Origin: Rhodococcus sp. HM1
Lineage (GTDB): Bacteria > Actinomycetota > Actinomycetes > Mycobacteriales > Mycobacteriaceae
Direction of reading: 5' to 3'
DNA length: 45,498 nucleotides
Assembly (NCBI RefSeq): GCF_023218075.1
Contig: NZ_JALPTB010000053.1
Coordinates: forward strand, 1 to 45,498
Shown here piece by piece: positions 24,096 to 32,761 of this stretch. The position numbers were made by a program, and so were the translations under genes. Position 1 is the stretch's first letter, and every line of letters starts with the position of its first letter. The notes below the pieces were generated by a model. The model searched no databases. It was not told the DNA's origin and worked only from the letters and a program-made list of their open reading frames with translations.

Positions 24096-25385
24096 TCAGG
24101 CGAACGCGGCGCGCAGCGCCGCACCCTCGTAGGCGCGCTTGTAGATGCCCTTCTCCTGCAGCAACGGCACCACGTGTTCGACGAAGTCCACGAGACCCGA
24201 CGGCGTGATCGCCGGGTTGATGTTGAAACCGTCCGCCGCGCCGGTGGTGAACCACTCCTCGATCCGATCGGCCACGAACTCCGGGGATCCCACGAATCGC
24301 AGGTGGCTGTTGCCCGCGTCGGTCACTCGCAGAACATGACGGAGGGTGACCTGGGGCCCGGTCACGAACCGCCGGATCGACTCGTGCGAACTGATGCTCC
24401 CCTCGACCTCGGACAGATCCGGAAGCCGATCGACCGGGAACGGCGAGTCGAGTTCGATTCCGCCGAGGTCGATGCCCAGGCGCTGTTCGAGGGCCGCGAT
24501 TCCGCGCTCCGGTGGATTGAGCGAACTGATCTCCTCGTGCAGTCGCTCGGCCTCCCGCTGCGTACTGCCGACGATCGGGATGAGACCGGGCAGGACCCTC
24601 ACCGGCGGCCTCGACGAGGTTCCACCGCGCTGAAGAGCGTGGAGTGAACTGCGGAAGTCCCGTGCCTGCCGGATGTCCTGCGCGACCGAGTAGACGGCGT
24701 CGGCATACTTGGCGGCCAGCTGTCTGCCCCGGTCCGAGGCACCGGACTGGAACAACAGCGGGCGACCGTGTGGTGAACGCGGCGTGTCCAGCGGGCCTTT
24801 CACGGCGAAATGCGTGCCGCGATGGTCGATGGGCACCACCGACGCCGTGTTCACCTGTACGCCTGCGGCCTTGTCGAGGACGATCGCGTCGTCGCCCCAG
24901 CTGTCCCACAGCCGGAGCAGGACGTCGATGTACTCGTCGGCCCGTTCGTACCGATCCGCGTGGGGTGGCAGCGCATCGAATCCGAAGTTCCGTCCCGCCG
25001 ATTCCGATCCGGTGGTGACGATGTTGACTCCCGCTCGCCCGCCACTGAGATGGTCGAGCGTGGCGATCTGCCGGGCGATGTTGTACGGGTGTGTGAACGT
25101 CGACGACACGGTGGCGATGAGACCGATGTGCGATGTCGACGGTGCGAGCGCGGACAACAGCGAGACCGGTTCGAGGGGTGAGAAGAGATAGGCCCAGTCG
25201 TTGTCCGGGACCGCCGGGGTGTTCGCAACGAACAATCCGTCGAACAGTCCCCGCTCGGACAGTGCCGCGTACTCACGGTAGTAGTCGAGGTCGAGAGCCC
25301 CCTCGGGCTTCGCCGACGGGTGCCGCCAGCCGCCCTGCGTGAATCCGATCGCACGAATCACCGAATTCAGAATCAATGTGGACAT
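24096..25385 (-). CDS. LLM flavin monooxygenase, NtaA/SnaA/DszA type
   Basis: This enzyme is 429 aa from ATG 25385. LLM hallmarks are HIGLIATVSSTFTHPYNIAR, LSGGRAGVNIVTTGSESAGR, PLLFQSGASDRGRQLAAKYA and the C-terminal FVGSPEFVADRIEEWFTTGA. It is expected to need FMNH2 from a separate reductase. It sits just upstream of, and on the same strand as, the dipeptide-type importer, 163 bases away; that importer may bring its substrate. The upstream region is shared divergently with the rhodanese operon. Substrate unknown. Confidence 0.88.
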   Translation of the reverse strand: MSTLILNSVIRAIGFTQGGWRHPSAKPEGALDLDYYREYAALSERGLFDGLFVANTPAVPDNDWAYLFSPLEPVSLLSALAPSTSHIGLIATVSSTFTHPYNIARQIATLDHLSGGRAGVNIVTTGSESAGRNFGFDALPPHADRYERADEYIDVLLRLWDSWGDDAIVLDKAAGVQVNTASVVPIDHRGTHFAVKGPLDTPRSPHGRPLLFQSGASDRGRQLAAKYADAVYSVAQDIRQARDFRSSLHALQRGGTSSRPPVRVLPGLIPIVGSTQREAERLHEEISSLNPPERGIAALEQRLGIDLGGIELDSPFPVDRLPDLSEVEGSISSHESIRRFVTGPQVTLRHVLRVTDAGNSHLRFVGSPEFVADRIEEWFTTGAADGFNINPAITPSGLVDFVEHVVPLLQEKGIYKRAYEGAALRAAFA

Positions 25386-25672
25386 GATCGGTCCAGCACC
25401 TTCCTCGGGGTCGCAGTCGCGGGGCCGCAACGGCACCCGTGATCGAGGCTAGGTCGAGCGCCGAGGTTCACCGAGAGTTCCGATCACCCTGAATCAGGAT
25501 GGGAGATGGACTTTTCCGCGCATCGACACGTATCCGAACCAGACTGAGCACAACCCTGTCGGGGAACCCGCGGACGCGAGATTCTGTCGTCTGCGCTCAC
25601 CTTGCGCGCAGCCTCCTTTCGTTTCTTCGCTCGTCCGAGACGAAGCGCCAACCGCCTCTTCACAGGAAACCG
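25386..25672. promoter_or_regulatory. Divergent intergenic region, LLM gene and rhodanese operon
   Basis: This 287-base region carries TTCACCGAGAGTTCCGA at 25467-25483, the same element as at 17122-17138 read on the other strand. A minus-strand TAGCCT at 25452-25447 could be a -10 for the LLM gene, and CACAGGAAACCG precedes ATG 25673. A 13-codon frame at 25506 (AGGA 6 bases upstream) ends HRHVSEPD and faintly recalls sulfur leader peptides, but it has no Cys. Confidence 0.45.
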
Positions 25673-27223
25673 ATGACCACATACATCTCCGGGAAAGACC
25701 TACTCGAGCTCGTGTCCGATCGCGCCCCGGCCGTCGCCGTACTGGACGTGCGCACTCCGTTGGAACGCAGCAAGGGCCATATCGCGGTCAGCGCGTCTCT
25801 GCCGTTCCACGAGATCGAGCAGCGCATCGTCGATCTGGTTCCCGGCACTGCCACCACCGTGGTACTGGCCGGCGAGCCGGATACCGACGGACCCGCTGCC
25901 GACCTGCTCGAATCTCTCGGCTACAGCGACGTCCGGGTGCTCGAGGACGGTCTCACCGGATGGACGAACGCCGGTGGTCGCCTCTACACGGGCACGAACG
26001 TGCGCAGCAAGACCCTGGGCGAGTGGATCGAACACGAGTTCTCCACTCCCACCGTCGACAGCACGACCGTGCAGGGCTGGATCGAGCAGGGCGACGACGT
26101 CGTCATTCTCGACAGCCGACCGACGACCGAGTACCTGCACCACCACATTCCGGGTGGATACGACACCGGCGGCGGAGCCGAGATCGCTTATCGTGCAGGC
26201 AGTGTCGTGAAAAGTCCCGACACCAAGGTCGTCATCAACTGCGCGGGGCGCACGCGCGGCATCGTGGGCGCCCAGTCCCTGATCAACACGGGCATCGCCA
26301 ACCAGGTCTTCTCCCTCTACAACGGCACCCCCGCGTGGGAGCAGTCCGGGCGTTCTCTCGCCTTCGGTGACGAGCAGGCACTTCCGGCACCGCAGGACGT
26401 CTCGGACGAGCTCGCCGCATGGGTGCGTGCCACCTTCGACAAGGCCGGTGTGCAGGTCCTCTCTCCCGACGCCGTCCAGGAACGCCTGGCCGATGCGTCC
26501 ACGACCACCTATGTCTTCGACGTTCGCACGCCCGCAGAGTTCGCGGCCGGCCATTTCGAGGTCAGCGTGTCCGCGCCGGGCGGACAGCTGGTGCAGCAGG
26601 TCGACAACCACATCGCCGTCCCGAACGCCCACGTCGTCCTCGTCGACGATCAGGACTTCGTGCGGGCCGCGAGCACCGTTCAGTGGCTGCGATACCTGCA
26701 CACCGGCCCCTTGTCGGTTGTCGCGTACACCGAGGACGCGGTACTCGATCATCCGCGTCGTGCGCTCCCTCTTCCGGACGCGCAGCACGTGGACCGGTCC
26801 GAGCTCGAGCAGTGGCGAACCGACGGCACCGACCATCTTGTCGTGGACCTGCGGCCCTCCGCCGACTATGCCGCCGGACACATCCCGGGCTCGGTACACG
26901 CCCGCCGCGAGCAACTCACCCAGATCGCCGAGAAGGCACCGGACGCGACACTCGTGCTCGTCGGGAACGACCGGTACTCGCCGGAACACGTCGTCTCCGA
27001 AGTGCCGGCGTCCGTAGTAGTCCTGGCCGGCGGAATCGACGCCGCGGAAACACTCACCACCGATGATCCGCACTACGCCGGTGATATCGCCGACCGCACC
27101 GGACCGCCCCCGTTCGGTCCCGAGCGGGACCGCTGGTACGCAGAGTATTTCGAGTGGGAACTCGCGCTTCTGGAGACGACCAGCGGCGATCCGCACTTCG
27201 CCTTCGCGGAGATCGCGTCGTGA
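25673..27223 (+). CDS. Four-domain rhodanese (sulfurtransferase) with one catalytic Cys
   Basis: This 516-aa cytosolic protein is built from four rhodanese domains, at about residues 5-105, 125-230, 262-358 and 370-462. Only domain 2 has an active-site loop, CAGRTRG at 190-196; Cys190 is the only cysteine in the whole protein. The equivalent loops of domains 1, 3 and 4 read LAGEPDTDG, LVDDQDFVR and LVGNDRYSP. It should move sulfane sulfur, for example between thiosulfate or persulfide and an acceptor. ATG 25673 has AGGAAA upstream. It overlaps the DszC-like gene by GTGA and so is coupled to two oxygenases, suggesting it handles the sulfur they release. Confidence 0.88.
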   Translation: MTTYISGKDLLELVSDRAPAVAVLDVRTPLERSKGHIAVSASLPFHEIEQRIVDLVPGTATTVVLAGEPDTDGPAADLLESLGYSDVRVLEDGLTGWTNAGGRLYTGTNVRSKTLGEWIEHEFSTPTVDSTTVQGWIEQGDDVVILDSRPTTEYLHHHIPGGYDTGGGAEIAYRAGSVVKSPDTKVVINCAGRTRGIVGAQSLINTGIANQVFSLYNGTPAWEQSGRSLAFGDEQALPAPQDVSDELAAWVRATFDKAGVQVLSPDAVQERLADASTTTYVFDVRTPAEFAAGHFEVSVSAPGGQLVQQVDNHIAVPNAHVVLVDDQDFVRAASTVQWLRYLHTGPLSVVAYTEDAVLDHPRRALPLPDAQHVDRSELEQWRTDGTDHLVVDLRPSADYAAGHIPGSVHARREQLTQIAEKAPDATLVLVGNDRYSPEHVVSEVPASVVVLAGGIDAAETLTTDDPHYAGDIADRTGPPPFGPERDRWYAEYFEWELALLETTSGDPHFAFAEIAS

Positions 27224-28518
27224 CCGCAGCACAGGCGGACTCCCTCGTGGCCGCAAGCGCAACGGTGACGGGAGCGACCGGCGAAGAAGCATCCGTCCGG
27301 TTCCTCGAAGAACTCCGGGCACGCGTCGCAACCTTCCGCGACGAGGCACCGTCGCGGGACAGGGAACGTCGCTACCCGTTCGACGAGGTCGAGCAACTGC
27401 GCAACATCAAGTTCTGGGCGTTGAACGTGCCCGTCGAGTTCGGCGGGCTGGGGCTCGACCGCCGGACCCTGATCCAGGCGATCATCGCGGTGTCCTCCGT
27501 GGACGGAAGCCTCGGCCAGCTTCCGCAGAACCATTTCGCGACCGTCGAACGGCTGTTGCTGTCCGGATCACCCGAGCAACGGGAGTTCTACCTGCGCGAA
27601 CTCGGCAGCGGGGCGATCTTCGGAAACGCGACCGCAGAACCGGGTGAGCGCCGGCCGGGTGAAGCGCACACCACGGTCGTCGAGCGCGACGGCAGGCTGT
27701 ACCTGTCCGGACGGAAGGTCTACGCGACCGGCTCGCTCTTCGGCGACTTCATCGCGGTCCAGGCACGCAACGAGGCAGGCGGGCAGGAGACGGTCGTGGT
27801 GCGGCCCGACGACCAGGGCGTCGTCATCCACGACGACTGGGACAGCTTCGGTCAGAGGACGACCGGTTCGGGCTCCGCGGAGTTCGACGATGTCGAGGTG
27901 CAGCCGATCCAGCTCCTCTCCCGCTCCTCGGATCCGGCGACAACCTATCGCATCTCGGCGCTCTCCCAGCTGATCCACGCGGCGATCGACACCGGTCTCG
28001 CGGAGGGCGCGCTGTACGAGGCGCTGGCACTCGCTCGGCGGGTCCACGGCGGACGCGGAAGCGGTGCCGCCGAATTCCGCGACGACGTGCTGGGCGTCGC
28101 GCACCTCGGCGAACTGCGGATCGCAACGACCGCCGCGCGACGGCTCGTCGAATCCGCGGCACGGCGGCTGGACTCCCTCGGTCCCGACACCGCGCTGAGC
28201 GCCGTCATCGACGTGTTCTACGAAGTGGTCCAGGCGAAGGTGCTCAGCACCCGCACCGCACTGAGCGTGACGACCGACCTGTTCGACATCGGTGGCTCGA
28301 GTTCGACCAAGCCGGCGTTCGGCCTGGACCGTTACTGGCGCGATGCCCGCACCCACACCCTGCACGATGCGGTCCGCTGGAAGCCGTATTCGCTCGGCAA
28401 GTGGCTGATCGACGAGGAAGTCGCCGACGCCTGGAGCCTCGCGCGGCCGTTGCTCCCGCTCGCGGACCTCGAGAACGCCGCGGACGATCCGGTCGCCTTC
28501 TACGGGAGCGCTCGGTGA
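27220..28518 (+). CDS. DszC-like flavin-dependent monooxygenase
   Basis: This 432-aa protein with the acyl-CoA dehydrogenase fold has the DszC-type middle block LYLSGRKVYATGSLFGDFIA, WDSFGQRTTGSGSAEFDDV, and the C-terminal block FGLDRYWRDARTHTLHDAV. That last block is nearer to DszC/SfnB than those of the paralogues at 4349 and 14905. GTG 27220 overlaps the rhodanese stop, and the stop overlaps the LLM start at 28515; both overlaps are GTGA. The trio is clearly one translation unit. Expected reaction is FMNH2-dependent oxygenation of an organosulfur substrate that the LLM partner then cleaves. Confidence 0.86.
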   Translation: MTAAQADSLVAASATVTGATGEEASVRFLEELRARVATFRDEAPSRDRERRYPFDEVEQLRNIKFWALNVPVEFGGLGLDRRTLIQAIIAVSSVDGSLGQLPQNHFATVERLLLSGSPEQREFYLRELGSGAIFGNATAEPGERRPGEAHTTVVERDGRLYLSGRKVYATGSLFGDFIAVQARNEAGGQETVVVRPDDQGVVIHDDWDSFGQRTTGSGSAEFDDVEVQPIQLLSRSSDPATTYRISALSQLIHAAIDTGLAEGALYEALALARRVHGGRGSGAAEFRDDVLGVAHLGELRIATTAARRLVESAARRLDSLGPDTALSAVIDVFYEVVQAKVLSTRTALSVTTDLFDIGGSSSTKPAFGLDRYWRDARTHTLHDAVRWKPYSLGKWLIDEEVADAWSLARPLLPLADLENAADDPVAFYGSAR

Positions 28519-29834
28519 CCGAACGCAGGCTGCATCTCAACATCAACGTCAACAACAGCGGCCGGCACCCGGCCTCGTGGCGCGTACAGAACGATCCGCT
28601 CTCGTTCCTCGATCTGGGCTACTACGAGGAGATCGGGCGGCTCGCGGAACGCGGCCGCCTCGACGCCGTGTTCTTCTCCGACGGCTTCGACTACTCCGCG
28701 CCGAACATCACGCGACCGTGGCAGGCGCTCGACCCGATCGTTCCGCTCACCGCGGTCGCGCGGGCGACCGAGCACGTCGGCCTGGTCGCGACCGTGTCGT
28801 CGAGTTTCGATCACCCGTACAACATCGCACGCAAGATCGCCTCCCTCGACTACGCGTCCGGTGGGCGTGTGGCATGGAATGTCGTCGCGACCCGCGCGCT
28901 CGCCTCCGCGAGGCTGTTCGGACTCGACGCCGTGCCCGACCACGACGTCCGCTACGGTCGCGCCGAGGAATCGGTCCGAGTCGTCAAGGCGCTGTGGAAC
29001 TCCTGGGAGCGTGATGCACTGGTCGCCGATCAGAGTTCCGGGAAGTTCGCCGACGTGGCGCGCATTCACCCGATCGATTTCGAGGGCGAGCACTTCCGGG
29101 TTCGCGGGGCACTCAACGTTCCGCGCTCACCGCAGGGCCGTCCCGTCCTCCTTCAGGCAGGCGGTTCGCCGCAGGGCATCGAACTCGCGGCCCGGCACGC
29201 GGACGCGGTCTTCACCGTCAATCACACGCTGGCCGCAGCGCAGGACTTCTATCGGACGGTCAAGTCGAAGGCTGCCGGTCACGGGCGTTCACCGGACGAG
29301 ATCCTCATCCTCCCCGGCCTGTTCCCCGTTCTGGGCAGCACCGAGAAGGAGGCGCGCGAGCGGAAGGACCGGCTCGACGAGATCGCCGGATTCGAGGAGG
29401 AACTCGAATCTCTCAGCAGGACACTCGGTCTGGACCCGGGCGACCTCGCACTCGATGCTGCGTTGCCGTGGGACAAGATCGAGGACTTTTCGGCTCGGGC
29501 CGGGGTGAGTCAGGGCTTCGCGAACGCGATCCTCGATCTCGCGCGGCGGGAAGACCTGACGGTCCGGGAACTGCTCGCGCGCAATCCGAACGGCCATCGG
29601 GTCGTCGTCGGAACACCCGAGCAAGTCGCGGATTCCATCGAGGAGTGGTTCCGCGGGCGCGGCGCCGACGGTTTCAACCTCAACGCCGACTACTTCCCGA
29701 GCGGTCTCGAGCTGATCGTCGACCAGCTGGTTCCGGAGCTGCAGCGTCGCGGCATCTTCCGGCGGGAATACGAGTCGACGACACTGCGCGGCAACCTCGG
29801 CCTGCCGATCCCGTGGGGTGACGACCGCGTATGA
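28515..29834 (+). CDS. LLM flavin monooxygenase, NtaA/SnaA/DszA type
   Basis: This 439-aa enzyme starts at GTG 28515 inside the preceding stop. LLM hallmarks are HVGLVATVSSSFDHPYNIAR, SGGRVAWNVVATRALASARL, PVLLQAGGSPQGIELAARHA and VVGTPEQVADSIEEWFRGRG, the last very like the gene at 13599. With the DszC-like protein encoded just before it, it forms a two-enzyme oxygenase set, and the rhodanese completes the operon. A strong hairpin follows. Substrate unknown. Confidence 0.88.
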   Translation: MTERRLHLNINVNNSGRHPASWRVQNDPLSFLDLGYYEEIGRLAERGRLDAVFFSDGFDYSAPNITRPWQALDPIVPLTAVARATEHVGLVATVSSSFDHPYNIARKIASLDYASGGRVAWNVVATRALASARLFGLDAVPDHDVRYGRAEESVRVVKALWNSWERDALVADQSSGKFADVARIHPIDFEGEHFRVRGALNVPRSPQGRPVLLQAGGSPQGIELAARHADAVFTVNHTLAAAQDFYRTVKSKAAGHGRSPDEILILPGLFPVLGSTEKEARERKDRLDEIAGFEEELESLSRTLGLDPGDLALDAALPWDKIEDFSARAGVSQGFANAILDLARREDLTVRELLARNPNGHRVVVGTPEQVADSIEEWFRGRGADGFNLNADYFPSGLELIVDQLVPELQRRGIFRREYESTTLRGNLGLPIPWGDDRV

Positions 29835-29840
29835 CGGCGT

Positions 29841-29884
29841 TGCCGGCCGGAAACGGTTCGCTTCGGCGCCTTTTCCGGCCGGCA
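29841..29884. terminator. 13-bp perfect hairpin between convergent operons
   Basis: Arms 29841-29853 and 29872-29884 are exact reverse complements of 13 bases, with an 18-base loop that can itself fold around CGCTTCGGCG. The plus-strand rhodanese operon ends at 29834 and the minus-strand operon at 29912, so it probably terminates both. Confidence 0.82.
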
Positions 29885-29911
29885 TCGATCGACGATGCGA
29901 CTTGGCGGGAG

Positions 29912-30586
29912 TCAAGCCGCCGGCAGGACCAGCACCTGACGCTGCCGAACCGTGGGCATGACGATCTCGTCGACCACAGCGGCCGCAAGCGTCTCGTACG
30001 ACAGCGCCGCACCCAGCGCTTCCGGGCCGACGACCTCGGTCAGCGTGTACGCCGACACCTCGGCCGCGTCGGACGACAGACCCGCCGGTGGGGTGACGAT
30101 CAGCCAGTCCGGCGCCGGATCCGCCTGCGACAGAACCGTGCGTTCACCCGCGTGGGCGCGGGCGAACGGAAGCAACTCCTGTGGAAAGAGATCGACGACG
30201 TCCGACACCGCACGACCGTCCGGCAACCGCAGGTTCGCGAACAACCCCACGGTCACGATCCGCACGTCGGGTGAACGCCGACCGGCGAGGATCGCGCCCA
30301 GCACCCGCGCGTAGAACGTCTCGTCGAACCCGTCGAACGACGGCGGCGGGGCCGAGAACGGCGTCACGGCATTGACGGCATCCGCGTCGGCGAGTGCGCG
30401 TGCCACATCCGCCGCATCGGTGGCATCCCCTTCGACCACGGTGACCCCTCGCTGGGCCAACCACGGGTGCCGCGCCCTCGCCCGCACCAACGCGGTGACC
30501 GAATGACCTTCGGTCAGAATCCTTCTCACGACGGCGCTACCCGCGCGCCCTCCGGCACCGAGCACCGCGACGCGGAGCTCGGTCAC
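29912..30586 (-). CDS. NmrA-like NAD(P)-binding Rossmann protein
   Basis: This 224-aa protein has a Rossmann nucleotide-binding motif VLGAGGRAGSAVV near residues 8-20 and an NmrA/atypical short-chain dehydrogenase body (VTVVEGDATDAADVARALAD, DWLIVTPPAGLS). The catalytic YxxxK pair is not evident. GTG 30586 overlaps the ferredoxin stop (GTGA). As third gene after a flavoprotein and a ferredoxin it may supply or sense NAD(P)H for that pair. Function is otherwise unassigned. Confidence 0.78.
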   Translation of the reverse strand: MTELRVAVLGAGGRAGSAVVRRILTEGHSVTALVRARARHPWLAQRGVTVVEGDATDAADVARALADADAVNAVTPFSAPPPSFDGFDETFYARVLGAILAGRRSPDVRIVTVGLFANLRLPDGRAVSDVVDLFPQELLPFARAHAGERTVLSQADPAPDWLIVTPPAGLSSDAAEVSAYTLTEVVGPEALGAALSYETLAAAVVDEIVMPTVRQRQVLVLPAA

Positions 30587-30939
30587 GCCGACCCGCCCAG
30601 AACCGCGGCGGGAAGCCTCGGCGGCAACGGGCCGTGCGGCAGTTTCGGGCCCACCGCCCGCCGAGCGCCGGGGACGCGACCGTTACCCCAACCCAGTTCT
30701 GCCCGGTACCGGCCGATGTGTTCGGCGTCGAGGTCCTCCTCGGACACCGGCGTCGCCTGCGGATGCACGTACAGCGCATCGGTCGGGCAGTACGCCTCAC
30801 ACATGAAGCAGGTTTGGCAGTCGCTCTGGCGGGCGATGACCGGGATGCCGGTGGCGGTGCGCTCGAACACGTTGGTGGGGCATGCGTCGACGCACTTGTC
30901 GCAGCCGATGCACGCGTCGGCGATCAGCAGTTCGATCAT
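30583..30939 (-). CDS. 2[4Fe-4S] ferredoxin, AprB-like
   Basis: This 118-aa protein carries two complete cluster motifs in its first 55 residues: Cys10, 13, 16, 20 (CIGCDKCVDACP) and Cys41, 44, 47, 51 (CQTCFMCEAYCP). A Pro- and Gly-rich tail of about 55 residues follows, as in AprB-like ferredoxins that wrap around their flavoprotein partner. Its ATG overlaps the stop of the flavoprotein gene by four bases (ATGA), so the two are made together. The likely role is electron transfer to or from the FAD of that protein. Whether it is a real APS reductase subunit is uncertain. Confidence 0.87.
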   Translation of the reverse strand: MIELLIADACIGCDKCVDACPTNVFERTATGIPVIARQSDCQTCFMCEAYCPTDALYVHPQATPVSEEDLDAEHIGRYRAELGWGNGRVPGARRAVGPKLPHGPLPPRLPAAVLGGSA

Positions 30940-32525
30940 GACGCCACCAGCAGTGAGTTCCGGACCGCCCCGGTTCGCGTCCACACCGTGTCGAGCCCGC
31001 CCGTCAGAACGTGGTGATGCTGGGCGGGGTCGAGGTCGGGATGATCGGACCGCTTGCTCATGCCGCGGGTTTCGGTGCGGGCCAGCGCGGAATGGTAGAT
31101 CCAGCGGCCGACTGCGGTGATCGCCGCCGCCTGCCGTGCCCGGACCCGCTCCTCGCCCGAGGCGCCGAGACTCCGCGTCGCATCCGCCCACAGCCCGTCG
31201 AGCTGACCCAGCGCTGCTTGCAGCCGGGGGCCGTCGCGCAGCAGGTTCTTCTCGACCGGGAGCAGTTCGTCGCGGGCCGCGGCGAGCACCGTGGCCGTGT
31301 CGAGGGTCGGACGGCCGGTCGGGCGCAGCCCCGCCCGACCGGCCGGGCGCAGATCGGAGGCGGTCACCCGCGCGACCGTGCGCGCGAATCGGGCCGCGCC
31401 GGTTCCCGCCCAGCTGCCCGACGACATCGCCCACGCCGCGTTGTGGCTGCCCCCGCCCGTGAATCCCCCACAGATGCGTTCGCGGGTCGCGGCGTCACCG
31501 GCGGCGAACAGGCCGGGCACCGACGTCGCGCACGTGTCGTCGACGATGTCGATGCCGCCGGTGCCGCGGACGGTGCCTTCGGCGAGCATCGTCACCTCGA
31601 AGCGCTCGGTGAACGGGTTGATGCCGCGACGATCGAACTGCAGGAAGAAGTTGGGTTGTCCGGCCCGCATCATCTGTTGCACCTGCGGGTCGGCGCGGTC
31701 GAGCTGAGCGAACACCGGTTCGGTCAGCAGGGTCCGCGCGATCACCGAACGGCCCTGCGACGAGCCGGCGCCTTCGAGCACGCGACCGTCCGCGTGGAAG
31801 AACGTCGCGTAGCCGTAGTAGGCGGTCTTGGTGACGGTCGAACCGGCCGCCGCGATCCCGTATGCGTTCGCGAACTCCATCCCGGAGAACGACACACCGG
31901 CCTCGGCGGCCATCAGAGCGCCGTCGCCGGTGTCGACGTTGGTGCCCAGCGCACCGGACAGGAATGCGCAACCCCCGCTCGCGATGACCACGGCCCCGGC
32001 GGTGATCCGGTAGTCACGGTCGGCCTGGCGCCGGTATCCCGCAGCGCCGCGCACCTGCCCGTCGGCGTCGACGAGCAGTTCCAGCGCCGGCGAATGGTCG
32101 AGGATCCGCACGCCGGCGCGCTTGATCCAGGCGCGCATCCGTCGCATGTACTCCGGGCCCTGCACGCCGGTGCGAATCTGCAGACCGGTGTCGGGGTCGA
32201 CGGGGAACGGGTAGCGGCCCTCGTCCGCGAGCAGGTTCATGTTCTCGTACGTCTGGTCGAGCACCCGGTCCATCCAGTGGTGATCGGCCAGGTAGCCACC
32301 GAGCGCTTCACGGCTCGCCTTGGCCTGCTCCCGCGCGGACCGCTCGGGCGCGACGTACCAGACACCCGTGCCCGACGGTGCGGTCGCGCCGCTGGTCCCG
32401 CAGTAGCCCTTGTCGACGAGCACGACGTCGGCCCCGGCGCGGCGGGCACGCAAGGCGGCCCACGTCCCGGCGGGTCCACCGCCGATGACGAGAACGTCGG
32501 TACTCAGATCCAGTGGTTCGGTCAC
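30936..32525 (-). CDS. FAD-binding flavoprotein, fumarate reductase/AprA-like
   Basis: This 529-aa protein has a Rossmann FAD site DVLVIGGGPAGTWAALRARR near residues 10-29, then CGTSGATAPSG, and a C-terminal FAD-closing region PGLFAAGDAATRERICGGFT. This is the layout of the fumarate reductase/APS reductase flavoprotein family. It pairs with a two-cluster ferredoxin as AprA does with AprB, and it lacks any quinone or haem subunit nearby, which argues against a respiratory fumarate reductase. GTG 32525 has AGGAG 8 bases upstream. In this sulfur island it may act on sulfite, an adenylylated sulfur compound or an organic acid; I cannot choose from sequence. Confidence 0.85.
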   Translation of the reverse strand: MTEPLDLSTDVLVIGGGPAGTWAALRARRAGADVVLVDKGYCGTSGATAPSGTGVWYVAPERSAREQAKASREALGGYLADHHWMDRVLDQTYENMNLLADEGRYPFPVDPDTGLQIRTGVQGPEYMRRMRAWIKRAGVRILDHSPALELLVDADGQVRGAAGYRRQADRDYRITAGAVVIASGGCAFLSGALGTNVDTGDGALMAAEAGVSFSGMEFANAYGIAAAGSTVTKTAYYGYATFFHADGRVLEGAGSSQGRSVIARTLLTEPVFAQLDRADPQVQQMMRAGQPNFFLQFDRRGINPFTERFEVTMLAEGTVRGTGGIDIVDDTCATSVPGLFAAGDAATRERICGGFTGGGSHNAAWAMSSGSWAGTGAARFARTVARVTASDLRPAGRAGLRPTGRPTLDTATVLAAARDELLPVEKNLLRDGPRLQAALGQLDGLWADATRSLGASGEERVRARQAAAITAVGRWIYHSALARTETRGMSKRSDHPDLDPAQHHHVLTGGLDTVWTRTGAVRNSLLVAS

Positions 32526-32761
32526 GGAAGGGCTCCTGTCACGCGGGGTCTTCCGCGAAGATTCCGCATCCACCCCGTGGACACAATCACCAGAATCAGC
32601 GTGACTCGAACCCAGCCGCCGATCGACTACCCACAATCCACGACCCGCCCTCGTCGGAGTCGAGGACAAGCGGCGCCGAATACAGGTAGCGCGCTACTCG
32701 TGACCGTCGCTACTGCACCGGCACAGACTGAGAATCCGCACCATCCCCACGAGGAGGAACC
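32526..32761. promoter_or_regulatory. Divergent region with palindrome GTAGCGCGCTAC
   Basis: These 236 bases separate the flavoprotein operon (minus) from the CHAT cassette (plus). The 12-base perfect palindrome GTAGCGCGCTAC at 32686-32697 lies 65 bases before the cassette start and is a candidate operator. GAGGAGGAACC gives a very strong ribosome binding site for 32762. No terminator is visible. Confidence 0.5.

Noticed and set aside
25506..25547. A 13-codon leader peptide before the rhodanese operon
   Set aside because: It has a possible ribosome binding site and HRHV, but lacks Cys and the DLxRVS core, and stands 126 bases from the gene; too weak to call.
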